From assembly GCA_009911195.1 (NCBI GenBank), contig QXWV01000037.1, positions 1-34,382 on the forward strand: a stretch of DNA of 34,382 nucleotides, written 5' to 3'. The notes under the pieces are model-generated. The model searched no databases. It was not told where the DNA came from and was given only the letters and a program-made list of their open reading frames with translations. Source of the stretch: Lachnospiraceae bacterium (GTDB lineage: Bacteria; Bacillota; Clostridia; Lachnospirales; Lachnospiraceae). Below are positions 1-7,618 of this stretch, piece after piece. How positions within the stretch are numbered: position 1 is the first letter of the stretch; the number at the start of each line of letters is the position of its first letter. The translations under genes were made by a program, and so were the position numbers.

Positions 1-2
1 AC

Positions 3-698
3 AACACAGAGGTTCAGCCGGACAGCGCAGAGCTACAAGCGAACGGAATCTCTCCCCAGGCGGACATACAAAGCACAGAAACCTGGACAGCGGAGAATAC
101 CGTGCTTTCCTGGAGCAGTGTAAAATATGCGGATGCCTATTATTTCGTCCTGACGGATAAGGATGGGATGGATGATGGAAGCGAAATGACAGCGGAATTC
201 AAGATAGTGGAAACAAAAGACGAGAATGACCCTGCCGTCATCCCCTCCGCAACCGTATATGGGAAAGATGCGGGCGGCGACTGGCAAGTAATCGGAACAA
301 CAGGTGTGGATTTGGGTACAGGAACAGCTTATTCCTTTGATTTATCCCAGACCGGGGCGGCATTCCAGCCCTACCATAAAGTGGTAAAAGGCATATATGC
401 GGTAGACAGCGCCACATCCATACCTTACGAGGTGGATTTAAAAACCAGCCTGGAGATAACCATGCAGGACGGTGTATTCACCTACACCTTGGCCCTGCCA
501 GACAGCAACCGGTTAAATCCTCCGGTGGGCAGTGCATATGGGGAAAACAGTATTGTCAATAGCAATAATGACAGGCTGCGCTTTACGGATTCGGTAGAAA
601 TCTGGTCGGATATGCAGCAGAACGAGGATATAGATTCGGCTAATTGGAGTCAAGCTTATGTGAAGTCAATAGAATATGTAGCAGAATTTAACAATTAG
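3..698 (+). CDS. C-terminal part of a secreted/pilus-associated protein with FN3-like segment (5' truncated)
   Basis: The reading frame is open from the first bases of the window to a TAG at 696-698, so this is the 3' end of a longer gene. A GTG at 102 lies inside the frame but has no ribosome binding site, so I do not take it as the start. Residues around the stretch VLSWSSVKYADAYYFVL resemble the first strands of a fibronectin type III or related beta-sandwich domain. The rest is acidic, rich in Asn, Ser and Thr, and has no membrane segment. It ends 20 bases before the PilX-like gene and is followed by a type IV pilus cluster on the same strand. An extracellular or pilus-tip role is therefore possible, but that is inference; the N-terminus that would show a prepilin or signal peptide is outside the window. 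Confidence 0.6.
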   Translation, partial: NTEVQPDSAELQANGISPQADIQSTETWTAENTVLSWSSVKYADAYYFVLTDKDGMDDGSEMTAEFKIVETKDENDPAVIPSATVYGKDAGGDWQVIGTTGVDLGTGTAYSFDLSQTGAAFQPYHKVVKGIYAVDSATSIPYEVDLKTSLEITMQDGVFTYTLALPDSNRLNPPVGSAYGENSIVNSNNDRLRFTDSVEIWSDMQQNEDIDSANWSQAYVKSIEYVAEFNN

Positions 699-718
699 CA
701 GAAGGAAAGGAGGGCAAC

Positions 719-1609
719 ATGTTCTGCCGGAAGCCAAAAGAAGAGCAGATTAGTAAAAGAAGACGGACAAATAAAAGCAAACGGATAGGGAAAATAGAAT
801 CCAGAACCGGTTCTTCCCTTATCATGGTAGTCTGTGTGTCAGCATTTCTGGTGGCATTTGCCCTCGCCATAGTCTATACGGGCAGTATGCTGATGGCCCG
901 TGCCAACAGGCGGCTGGAGCAGGAACGCTGCTACCAGCTTGCCAGTAGCTTTGCCCGGGTACTGGACGGGGAACTGGCCCGTTACAGTGGATGGGAGTTA
1001 GAAACATTGGAGGCAGACGCCGAGTATAATAAAAGCTTTTACCGCTTTTCCTGCAAATTTCTGGAAGATGCGAGCTATCAGGAATACAGTCCGGAACACC
1101 CGGAGCTGACCACTTTTTACTATCGGCATAATGCCGGTGCAGAAGATGACAAGTATGGGAAGGTGACTCTTATCCTCTATAAGGAAAATGACCAGGAAAC
1201 GGATGTGATGGCAGGGATACTGCCGTCCAACCCGGCTTCCGGCACAGGGGGCAGCGGAGATACCGTAAATCCTATAGAAACCATTATGGCAAACATATCC
1301 CGTTTCACTTTCCATGTGGAAGTGGTGGCGGAGAGGGACGGCATGACATACAGCTACTGTACCTCTTATGATACTCAGGTGAAGTACACGGATGATGCCG
1401 TGGAATTTACCGTAAATGATATGAGGATACATTGGAACGATACGGATAAGAAATGGCTGGATAATAACGGGAACATATGTGATGTACCGGATGACGCGGT
1501 GATTAACTACAAGATAACCCCTGAATTAGATAAATTAAGAAGCTGCATTTTTAAGAAAACTATCCTGGAAGGGGAAAATCCGGAAGCCGGAGGAGGTGGA
1601 GGTTTGTGA
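719..1609 (+). CDS. PilX-like minor pilus protein (single N-terminal membrane segment)
   Basis: A 296-residue protein starts at ATG 719 after the strong site AAAGGAGGG. A basic N-terminus of about 30 residues (RRRTNKSKRIGK) precedes Gly31 and a hydrophobic segment at about residues 33-60, then an amphipathic stretch (ARANRRLEQERCYQLASSF). This layout is that of PilX/GspK-type minor pilins: Gly, a hydrophobic helix without the usual Glu at +5, then a long soluble domain. The soluble part is acidic with an internal Gly/Ser-rich linker (about residues 170-185). The stop overlaps the next prepilin start (GTGA at 1606-1609), which argues for translational coupling. Family placement rests on layout and neighbourhood and not on a clear sequence match. 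Processing by PilD is uncertain because Glu5 is missing. Confidence 0.65.
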   Translation: MFCRKPKEEQISKRRRTNKSKRIGKIESRTGSSLIMVVCVSAFLVAFALAIVYTGSMLMARANRRLEQERCYQLASSFARVLDGELARYSGWELETLEADAEYNKSFYRFSCKFLEDASYQEYSPEHPELTTFYYRHNAGAEDDKYGKVTLILYKENDQETDVMAGILPSNPASGTGGSGDTVNPIETIMANISRFTFHVEVVAERDGMTYSYCTSYDTQVKYTDDAVEFTVNDMRIHWNDTDKKWLDNNGNICDVPDDAVINYKITPELDKLRSCIFKKTILEGENPEAGGGGGL

Positions 1610-1998
1610 AAAAACTAAAAAAATGCGGGAAATCAGGGGAAACCCTGGTGGAAGTAATGGTATGTGCCCTTCTTTTCCTGATGATGGCGGCGGTGATGCA
1701 AGGGGCAATTTCTTTTGGAACGAATGCCCAGCACAAAAGCGCCCAAATCCGGGAGACGAATGCGAAAATTTGTAGAAACCTCCGAACAATGGGCACGGAA
1801 GACAATGGAAATGCAACCTATACATTTAAGGCCGTTTCTATGGACGGGAGTACGGAAGGAACGGAGGAACTCTTCATAATAGATGTACCTCTTGGCAAAA
1901 AATCTGTTTCCTATCAGGATGGGCAGGGCAACAGCCAGACAACGGACTTTTATCTATATAACCCTGTGGCCGGCGGAACAGGGGGTGGCAACCCTTGA
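1606..1998 (+). CDS. type IV pseudopilin (prepilin-like) with unusual Glu at +1
   Basis: A 130-residue protein starts at GTG 1606, overlapping the previous stop by 4 bases, with GGAGGTGGAGG just upstream. The N-terminus MKKLKKCGKSG-ETLVEVMV is a class III prepilin leader. It is basic, with predicted cleavage after Gly11, Glu16 at the conserved +5 position and a hydrophobic helix to about residue 34. The +1 residue is Glu instead of the usual Phe or Met. The globular part is small (about 95 residues) and ends in a Gly-rich tail. It is probably a minor pilin of the PilV/PilI/GspI class that helps prime or cap the pilus. It is coupled to the following prepilin through TTGA at 1995-1998. The exact subunit is not assignable by eye. 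Confidence 0.8.
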   Translation: MKKLKKCGKSGETLVEVMVCALLFLMMAAVMQGAISFGTNAQHKSAQIRETNAKICRNLRTMGTEDNGNATYTFKAVSMDGSTEGTEELFIIDVPLGKKSVSYQDGQGNSQTTDFYLYNPVAGGTGGGNP

Positions 1999-2720
1999 AA
2001 AAATATCGGATACGCAGGATTAAAGGGAAGTCAGGGATGACTTTGGTGGAACTGGTAGTTTCCATGCTGTTAGTGTCCATTATTATGGCCATGGTAGTAG
2101 GGATTTTAAGCCCGGCCGCCAAAATCTTCCTCCGGATGCAAAGGCTTCATTATGCCCAGCAGATTTTGGATAATACAGCAGCCCAGCTTCGGAGTATGGC
2201 GGGAGAAGCCACCGAATATGTGAAAATTTACAAGGATGCGGAAAATATTGTGAACTCTGGAGGGGAGGCAAAAGGCCCTGTATTGGAATTTGTGAACCCG
2301 GAGGGCTATACTACGCTGGTTTCAGCCGATGGAAGCCCTGAAATGGATTTGGTGTTGGAAAGCACTAAAATTGATATGGCGGAAGAAGTGGAAAAAGGCC
2401 GTCTGGTAGCCAGATATTATAACATAGCGAATATAGCGACAAACGAATATAACTATACACAAGGCGGAAAAGAGGTGGCCCGCGCGGTAGCCGGAGTTTT
2501 TACCGACGGCTATTATATGGGGAACTACCTGAAAATAGAATTTTCCTATCCCCCTGGAACCGGGGCGGATGACAGTCCTGTTACCTACCTGGAAGCAAAA
2601 TTATCCCTTTATAATAACGAGGACCGTCAGCCGGAACATCTGGTGGCCCAGGAAGAAGTGGTGCTGGACTTCCGTTATACGGTGGTGCGCAGGGATAGCG
2701 TGACAGCTACGAATGGCTGA
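1995..2720 (+). CDS. type IV pseudopilin (PilW/GspJ-like minor pilin)
   Basis: A 241-residue protein starts at TTG 1995, overlapping the preceding stop. The leader MKKYRIRRIKGKSG is cut before MTLVELVVSMLLVSII: Gly14 at -1, Met15 at +1 and Glu19 at +5. A hydrophobic helix runs to about residue 37, then a large soluble domain with many beta-prone stretches (for example LEAKLSLYNNEDRQ, VLDFRYTVVRRDS). Size and the MTLVEL motif fit PilW/GspJ-type minor pilins, which are larger than major pilins. It lies in the prepilin block between the smaller pseudopilin and the major pilin. It is followed by 251 bases without a gene, so the major pilin may be expressed separately or its mRNA processed. Confidence 0.8.
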   Translation: MKKYRIRRIKGKSGMTLVELVVSMLLVSIIMAMVVGILSPAAKIFLRMQRLHYAQQILDNTAAQLRSMAGEATEYVKIYKDAENIVNSGGEAKGPVLEFVNPEGYTTLVSADGSPEMDLVLESTKIDMAEEVEKGRLVARYYNIANIATNEYNYTQGGKEVARAVAGVFTDGYYMGNYLKIEFSYPPGTGADDSPVTYLEAKLSLYNNEDRQPEHLVAQEEVVLDFRYTVVRRDSVTATNG

Positions 2721-2971
2721 GGTATGGAACGAATTGCGCTGGTAAAGGAATCGGATGGCGCAATAGAGAGAATGGGAATATAGATGCAGTCCATACGATG
2801 CATTTATAGATAAATGGGGCGGTTTTCCAAAAATCTGCCAATGGCCTAAGCCGACCCGGCTGCCTGACAGCTAACGGCTTTCGCACACAGGCTACCTGCA
2901 GAGCGGATAAAGGAACGCCGTGCCGAATGTTACTATACTGTATAAATGTCTTATGAAAAAGGAGAGAAAAA
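2721..2971 (+). other. gene-free leader before the major pilin gene with potential RNA structure
   Basis: No plausible gene lies in these 251 bases; a minus-strand open frame across them (2707-3012) runs into the pilin gene and has no family features. Several complementary segments are visible on the plus strand. GGCG at 2818-2821 can pair with CGCC at about 2916-2919. ATCTGC at about 2833-2838 can pair with GCGGAT at about 2903-2908. Between them lie AGCCG and CGGCT (about 2850-2862). A TATACT at 2934-2939 could be a -10 element, but no good -35 box lies 17 bases upstream. I compared the stretch with remembered cyclic di-GMP class I and II riboswitch consensus and could not make it fit. A structured leader or RNA processing site is an inference. 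Confidence 0.4.
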
Positions 2972-3385
2972 ATGTTAAACAGACTCAAAAAGAACAACAA
3001 AAAAGGGTTCACCCTGGTAGAATTAATCGTTGTATTGGTTATTCTTGCGATTTTGGCAGCTTTGTTAATTCCGGCTTTGACGGGGTATATTGATAAGGCA
3101 AAACAGAAAAATGTTATCGCAGAAACCAGGCAGGCGGTAATGGCGGCACAGACAATTTTGGATGAAAAATATGCTTTGGTAGATCCTAATGATGCGAATG
3201 GTGGCGGTATAACATTAACCTATACTGACATTACTACTTTAGCAGAAGTAAAGGGTACGATTGATGCTAATAGTATTAAATGGAGTGATAAAGGCGTTGT
3301 AACGGAATTGAAATATACCGCCGCTAACGGAATTAAATGTACATATAATTCAACGGCTAATGAAAAATATACAATAACACCATAA
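2972..3385 (+). CDS. pilA: type IV major pilin
   Basis: A 137-residue protein starts at ATG 2972 after AAAAAGGAGAG. The leader MLNRLKKNNKKG is followed by FTLVELIVVLVILAILAAL, a textbook prepilin site (Gly12 at -1, Phe13 at +1, Glu17 at +5). The hydrophobic helix continues into the typical amphipathic part (GYIDKAKQKNVIAETRQAV). The mature protein would have about 125 residues, normal for a Gram-positive type IVa major pilin. The globular domain has a single Cys, so no disulfide-bonded D-region is expected. PilD should cut and N-methylate it, and PilB/PilC should polymerise it. Its own ribosome binding site and a long upstream leader fit higher expression than the minor pilins. It is called major because it best matches the consensus and is small. 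Confidence 0.9.
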   Translation: MLNRLKKNNKKGFTLVELIVVLVILAILAALLIPALTGYIDKAKQKNVIAETRQAVMAAQTILDEKYALVDPNDANGGGITLTYTDITTLAEVKGTIDANSIKWSDKGVVTELKYTAANGIKCTYNSTANEKYTITP

Positions 3386-3391
3386 GAAAAT

Positions 3392-3865
3392 ATGAATATG
3401 CCAAACACATTGTCAAATGACCAAAATTACAAAGAAAAATCAAAAAACAGATATCTCATCCGGGCTCTGTCTGTTATCGTCCTCATCTTGGCAATTGTGA
3501 CGGCATCCGTTCCGGGCATCCTGGCCATTATGCGGCGCGCCGATGCACAGGTGGCGTTGGGAAATGCAAAATCACTCCGCCTGGCGCTGCAAGTGGCCTC
3601 TACGGAAGCCTATGCTGCAGGGAGACCTTTTGGCGATGCCGCCCAGACCGGGGGCATCGCCGGAGAATCCTGGAGGAAGGTTATTACGGACAGCAAGATA
3701 CCCGGTGATTTTTGGGTGCTGCAGACGGATGAAAGCGGCTATGAGGTACTCCGCTTTCTCTATCAGGAAGGGAACTTTACAGTAAGCTATATAAAAGAGC
3801 CTTTAGCCTACCAGGTATATTACCAGGAGGCTTATATAGAAACAGAACAAAGCGCCGTATACTGA
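3392..3865 (+). CDS. membrane-anchored pilin-like protein without a prepilin cleavage site
   Basis: A 157-residue protein starts 6 bases after the pilA stop; ATG 3392 or ATG 3398 could be the start and neither has a strong ribosome binding site. A polar N-terminus of about 24 residues is followed by one membrane helix (ALSVIVLILAIVTASVPGILAIM). Then comes a stretch that reads like the start of a pilin globular domain (RADAQVALGNAKSLRLALQVASTEAYAAG). There is no Gly-[Phe/Met]-x-x-x-Glu motif, so PilD should not cut it and it may stay in the membrane. The soluble part contains Tyr-rich segments near the C-terminus (EPLAYQVYYQEAYIE). It lies between pilA and pilD, so a role in pilus assembly or regulation is likely by context, but no family is recognised. 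Confidence 0.65.
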   Translation: MNMPNTLSNDQNYKEKSKNRYLIRALSVIVLILAIVTASVPGILAIMRRADAQVALGNAKSLRLALQVASTEAYAAGRPFGDAAQTGGIAGESWRKVITDSKIPGDFWVLQTDESGYEVLRFLYQEGNFTVSYIKEPLAYQVYYQEAYIETEQSAVY

Positions 3866-3883
3866 AGCAGGGAGTGTGCCTCT

Positions 3884-4702
3884 GTGGAAGAACGGCCAAA
3901 AGATTTGGAAAGGAAGAGAATGATTGCAGCGCTAAATGGAATTCTATGGCTGCTTCGGTTTGCCATAGGGGCCTGCGTATTCAGCTTCTTCAATGTGGTT
4001 ATCTACCGCCTTCCGGCAGGGGAGAGCGTAGTCCACGGGCGCAGCCATTGCATGAGCTGCGGGAGAACGCTTACGGCAGGGGAATTGATTCCCTGTGTCA
4101 GCTATCTGATACAGGGGAAAAAATGCCGCGGATGCGGTGAGAAAATTACAGGAAGATATTTTAAAGTAGAATTAGCGGGTGGCCTGGCTTTTGTCTGCTG
4201 TGGCGCCTTTTTCGGATATGGGGAATATGGGCTTCTATCCCTCCGGGGGTTTTTGGCCTTTGCGTATTTGGGCATTCTCCTCATCATAGCACTTATAGAC
4301 TGGGATACAAGGATTATCTATAATCGTTTTCATATATTGATTATGCTCCTGGGCATCGCCGCCCTATGGCTTTTCCCGGAGCATTCGGTAATGGAGCGCC
4401 TTATCGGCGCGGTTGCAATATCTCTGCCCATGCTTCTTATTGCTATAGCGATAGAAGGGGCCTTTGGCGGAGGGGATATCAAACTTATGGCCGTAAGCGG
4501 CTTTCTCCTCGGCTGGCGCAGCATCCTCATTGCCATGTTCCTGGGCCTGCTTACCGGCAGCGGTTATGCCATAGGAATGATGGCCAGGAAAAAACTGACC
4601 CGGAAAGACCATTTCGCCTTCGGACCCTTTCTGGCCTTGGGCCTGGCTATCGCCCTCTTTTACGGCGATAAAATAGCCAACTGGTATCTTTCGTTATTAT
4701 AA
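3884..4702 (+). CDS. pilD: prepilin peptidase / N-methyltransferase PilD
   Basis: A 272-residue polytopic membrane protein (family A24) starts at GTG 3884, nine bases after GGAG. It cuts prepilin leaders at the cytoplasmic face and methylates the new N-terminus. The N-terminal domain carries the conserved pattern FFNVVIYRLPAGES. Two Cys pairs of the zinc-binding methylase region follow: Cys56 and Cys59 (HCMSCG), Cys81 and Cys84 (CRGCG). The aspartate protease residues are visible as Asp139 in ALIDWDTRII and Asp198 in GGGDIKLM. The length is usual for full two-function enzymes. It serves the four pilin-like genes just upstream and precedes pilC by a 68-base gap. Confidence 0.95.
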   Translation: MEERPKDLERKRMIAALNGILWLLRFAIGACVFSFFNVVIYRLPAGESVVHGRSHCMSCGRTLTAGELIPCVSYLIQGKKCRGCGEKITGRYFKVELAGGLAFVCCGAFFGYGEYGLLSLRGFLAFAYLGILLIIALIDWDTRIIYNRFHILIMLLGIAALWLFPEHSVMERLIGAVAISLPMLLIAIAIEGAFGGGDIKLMAVSGFLLGWRSILIAMFLGLLTGSGYAIGMMARKKLTRKDHFAFGPFLALGLAIALFYGDKIANWYLSLL

Positions 4703-4720
4703 ATAATATGGAATACTTCA

Positions 4721-4752
4721 GGCAATTGTTCCATTTTTCATGGACAACTGCC
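4721..4752 (+). promoter_or_regulatory. hairpin in the pilC leader
   Basis: The arms at 4721-4733 and 4741-4752 (GGCAATTGTTCCA and TGGACAACTGCC) pair with one mismatch and one bulged base around a 7-base loop. The stem ends ten bases before the AGGAG that precedes the pilC ATG at 4771. No T-run follows, so it is not an intrinsic terminator. It may tune translation or mRNA stability of pilC. Confidence 0.5.
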
Positions 4753-4770
4753 ACAGAAAGGAGCAAACGA

Positions 4771-5970
4771 ATGCCAAATTTCCGTTATACAGCCAAAAGC
4801 ATGGAAGGCAAAATCCAGAAGGGAACAATGGAAGCGGCAGGGGAGGGCGCCCTTCAGCAGATGCTGAAAGAACAGGGCCTCTACCTTATCGAAGCCAAAG
4901 ATGCTGCCGCTGTCAGAAAGCATAAAAAACTTACCGCAAGACAGCTTTCCGAGTTTTCCAAGGAACTATCCATCCTCCTTGCTTCCGGCGTCAGCATTGT
5001 CCGGGCGCTGGAAATCATTGCGGAGGAAGAAGGGATTTCCCCAGTCACCAAAGCACTTTATCTGGATATCCTTGCAGAATTGAAACGGGGGCTTAGCCTG
5101 TCGGAAGCTATGGAGATGAAACAGTGTTTCCCGGAACTCATGCTGGGGATGATTCGTTCCGGGGAAGGGAGCGGCAACATAGATGCGGTAATGAACCGTC
5201 TGGCTTTGCACTATGAAAGGGAAAACCGGCTGAAACAACAAGTACAGTCAGCCATGACCTATCCCATGGTTCTGTTTGTTATGAGCATTCTGGTGGTGAT
5301 TTTAATCGTTACCTTTATCCTCCCCCAGTTTGAAGAGCTTTTTGCAGAAATGGAGAGCCTTCCTATGGTGACGGAAATGCTAATGGGTATATCGGATTTC
5401 CTTGTGGAACAATGGTATGTAGCGCTGTTAGCGGTATTCCTTTTGGCAATTATCCTGAGGACAACGGGCAAAATTTATAAAGTACGGAGAATCATCGGCT
5501 ATATTAAAGTACATATGCCGGTGGCGGGAAAGCTGAACAAAGTGATTTACACAGCCCGTTTTTCCCGGACATTAAGCAGCCTTTATTCCAGCGGCATGCC
5601 TATCGCGCTTGCCTTGCAGACGGCAGGGGGAACGGTAGGCAATGTGTACGTGGAGGAACAGTTTGATAAAGTCATTGCCATGGTGCGCAGCGGTATTCCC
5701 TTATCCCAGGCGTTGCGGGAAGTGGACGGTTTTTTGCGCAAACTATCCAGCACTATTATGGTAGGGGAAGAAAGTGGACGGCTGGATACCATGTTAGATT
5801 CCATCGCCATGTCTATGGAAGAAGAAGCGGAAGCAGCTACCAAACGCCTGGTAACATTGCTGGAACCCATACTCATTTGTATCATGGCGCTGGTTGTGGG
5901 CTTCATCATCATAGCCGTTATGCTGCCGATTTATGAGTCTTATGGAGCGATTGAAGGCTCGGCTTATTAG
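4771..5970 (+). CDS. pilC: type IV pilus inner-membrane platform protein PilC
   Basis: This is the GspF/PilC-family platform protein that couples the ATPase PilB to pilin extrusion. I chose ATG 4771, which follows AAAGGAG and gives the family's usual N-terminus MPNFRYTAKSMEGKIQKG; an in-frame ATG at 4708 lacks a ribosome binding site and lies before the leader hairpin. The 399-residue protein has two T2SS-F cytoplasmic domains. The first contains QLSEFSKELSILLASGVSIVRALE and the second FSRTLSSLYSSGMPIALALQ. Membrane segments are near YPMVLFVMSILVVILIVTFIL, WYVALLAVFLLAIIL and the C-terminal PILICIMALVVGFIIIAVMLPIY. The length matches the family. The next gene, pilMN, starts after 124 bases that hold a repeat-hairpin element. 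Confidence 0.95.
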   Translation: MPNFRYTAKSMEGKIQKGTMEAAGEGALQQMLKEQGLYLIEAKDAAAVRKHKKLTARQLSEFSKELSILLASGVSIVRALEIIAEEEGISPVTKALYLDILAELKRGLSLSEAMEMKQCFPELMLGMIRSGEGSGNIDAVMNRLALHYERENRLKQQVQSAMTYPMVLFVMSILVVILIVTFILPQFEELFAEMESLPMVTEMLMGISDFLVEQWYVALLAVFLLAIILRTTGKIYKVRRIIGYIKVHMPVAGKLNKVIYTARFSRTLSSLYSSGMPIALALQTAGGTVGNVYVEEQFDKVIAMVRSGIPLSQALREVDGFLRKLSSTIMVGEESGRLDTMLDSIAMSMEEEAEAATKRLVTLLEPILICIMALVVGFIIIAVMLPIYESYGAIEGSAY

Positions 5971-5990
5971 AAAGATAATTACCGAACACT

Positions 5991-6079
5991 TACGGAACTG
6001 GAATAAAAACAGCAGATACCCGAACAGCGCCTTAAGAAAAGAAATAGGTGCTGGCAGGGTATCTGCGGAACTGGAATAA
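5991..6079 (+). repeat. repeat-hairpin-repeat leader element before pilMN
   Basis: Two near-identical copies of the motif CGGAACTGGAATAA (5993-6006 and 6066-6079) are 73 bases apart. Between them lies a two-part hairpin. GCAGATACCC (6012-6021) is perfectly complementary to GGGTATCTGC (6057-6066), and inside it CAGCGCC (6025-6031) pairs with GGTGCTG (6047-6053) around a 15-base A-rich loop. The outer right arm runs directly into the second motif copy, which is followed by TTAGGAG and the pilMN ATG. The same motif occurs before pilB, the PH-domain gene and the ECF S component. There is no T-run, so termination is unlikely. Confidence 0.7.
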
Positions 6080-6094
6080 GTTAGGAGAAGAAGA

Positions 6095-7618
6095 ATGAAT
6101 CAGACAGTCATTGTTTTTTCGGAAGATTGTATATTGGCAGCATCGGGCAGGGTTGGAAAGTATCCGGCCATTTCCGGCGTGAAAAGGATTGGGCTGCAGA
6201 TGCAGGGAGATTCCTTCGAGCGGTGGGGGCAGGCATTGAAGGAGCTTCCCGGCGAATGGAAAACAGGGCAGGCACATCTGGTGCTCCCTGTAAGCATGTG
6301 CTCTTCCCGGGTGTTAAAGCTACCCTATGCAAAAGGGAAACAACTGGCAGATATGGCTTCCAAAGAGATGGCCGACAGCTTCCGGAATGAGATAGCGGAT
6401 TATTCCATTGTTTCGGCAGACAAAAAGAATGGGGTGGATATATGCGTAGGCGGTGCTGATGAGGGGCAACTGGATGGCTTTCTTTCCATCTGTAAGGATG
6501 CAGGTATTGCCATCGGAGGCATGAGCATCCCCATGGAAGGGTATCTGCGCATTTTACAGCAACTGGATAGTTTTTATAACCGCACGGCTATTTATCTGTT
6601 TTTTGAAGAAGGAAGTATGATGAGCGTGCTTTGCCAGGACGGCAGCTATCTTTATTCCGGGCGCAGCCGCCTGTTCAGCGAGCCGGGAACGCTGGATTTC
6701 GGAACGGAAATCGTCCGCAGCATTTCCGGTATTCTCCAGTTCTATGCATCGGCAAAGAGGGAAAATCCGATTACGGATGTCTACTATGTGGGCTGCCCGG
6801 ACGGAGATTTTGAAGTGAGCGTGGAAGGCATTGAGAATATGAACCTGAAAGCTGCCCCTATGGCGATGGACAGGAAAATTTCCGTTCCCCCGGGAGAGAG
6901 GGCGGCGGACTGGATTTCCTGTATTGGCGCTTTGATGAAGAACAATAGGGCAGAAAAAAGGATTGACCTTTACCGGGCGAATAAAAAGTTTTCTGAAAAG
7001 GAGGGAAAACAGCAGGGAATCGGAAAGCATCTGCTGTTCCCGGCAGTGGTGTTTATCCTGTGTATGATTCCTGCGGTAGTATTTTTCATACTTAATAGAA
7101 TAACATTAAATGAAATTGACAGGAAACAGGAATGGATAGCATCTGAGGCAGTGCAGGAGCAATATAACCAGGCTCTTGCCTTGGAGCAGCATCTGGCGGA
7201 TATCGAGGGCAGTATCGCGGCGGTAGAACTGACCAGCCAAAACCTTTCCGTGTACCCGGAACTGTCTAATGATGTCCTTCGTCAGATTGAGGATGCGGGA
7301 GGGGCGGGAATCGAATGCCGGGTTACCGGTTATGATGCGTCCACCGGGGTACTCACGTTCCAGGCAAACAGCCGGAAAGTCATTGATGTGCCGGACTACA
7401 TATTGAAACTGAAAGACAGCGGGTTATTCCATACCGTAAATTATACCGGATATGACTATGATAATGAGTGGTATACCCTCTCCCTTTCGTGTGTGATGGG
7501 GGGAAAAGTTTCCGAACAGGCACAAAAAGAGGGAATCACCCTGGAGATGAAAAATGCCCAAGGGGTGGAGGAAAACCAAAATACGGATGAGCAGCTACCG
7601 GAGGGAGGTACACAATGA
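6095..7618 (+). CDS. pilM: PilM-PilN fusion protein of the type IV pilus alignment complex
   Basis: A 507-residue protein starts at ATG 6095 after TTAGGAGAAG. The first 300 residues read as a diverged PilM-type actin-like domain (VFSEDCILAAS near the N-terminus, AIYLFFEEGSMMSVL as a phosphate-loop-like strand pair). They are followed by one membrane helix at about residues 312-333 (LLFPAVVFILCMIPAVVFFIL). A coiled-coil-like stretch and a small alpha/beta domain typical of PilN (DVLRQIEDAGGAGIECRVTGYD) come next. PilM and PilN are normally separate and bind each other; a fused PilMN is known from Clostridioides difficile. It sits directly before a PilO-like protein, with a 4-base overlap (ATGA). 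The nucleotide-binding residues of the PilM half look weak, so ATP binding is uncertain. Confidence 0.8.
   Translation: MNQTVIVFSEDCILAASGRVGKYPAISGVKRIGLQMQGDSFERWGQALKELPGEWKTGQAHLVLPVSMCSSRVLKLPYAKGKQLADMASKEMADSFRNEIADYSIVSADKKNGVDICVGGADEGQLDGFLSICKDAGIAIGGMSIPMEGYLRILQQLDSFYNRTAIYLFFEEGSMMSVLCQDGSYLYSGRSRLFSEPGTLDFGTEIVRSISGILQFYASAKRENPITDVYYVGCPDGDFEVSVEGIENMNLKAAPMAMDRKISVPPGERAADWISCIGALMKNNRAEKRIDLYRANKKFSEKEGKQQGIGKHLLFPAVVFILCMIPAVVFFILNRITLNEIDRKQEWIASEAVQEQYNQALALEQHLADIEGSIAAVELTSQNLSVYPELSNDVLRQIEDAGGAGIECRVTGYDASTGVLTFQANSRKVIDVPDYILKLKDSGLFHTVNYTGYDYDNEWYTLSLSCVMGGKVSEQAQKEGITLEMKNAQGVEENQNTDEQLPEGGTQ

Noticed and set aside
2721-2971. Cyclic di-GMP class I or II riboswitch before pilA
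   Set aside because: Short stretches look similar on each strand, but the conserved GGCAAACC, GACGCAAAGCC and class II core elements are not present in the right order.
2707-3012. Minus-strand open frame of 101 codons
   Set aside because: It overlaps the pilA start, has no ribosome binding site and shows no family features; it probably reflects structured RNA sequence.
4708-4770. Longer PilC N-terminus from ATG 4708
   Set aside because: No ribosome binding site; the added 21 residues are not family-like and span the leader hairpin.
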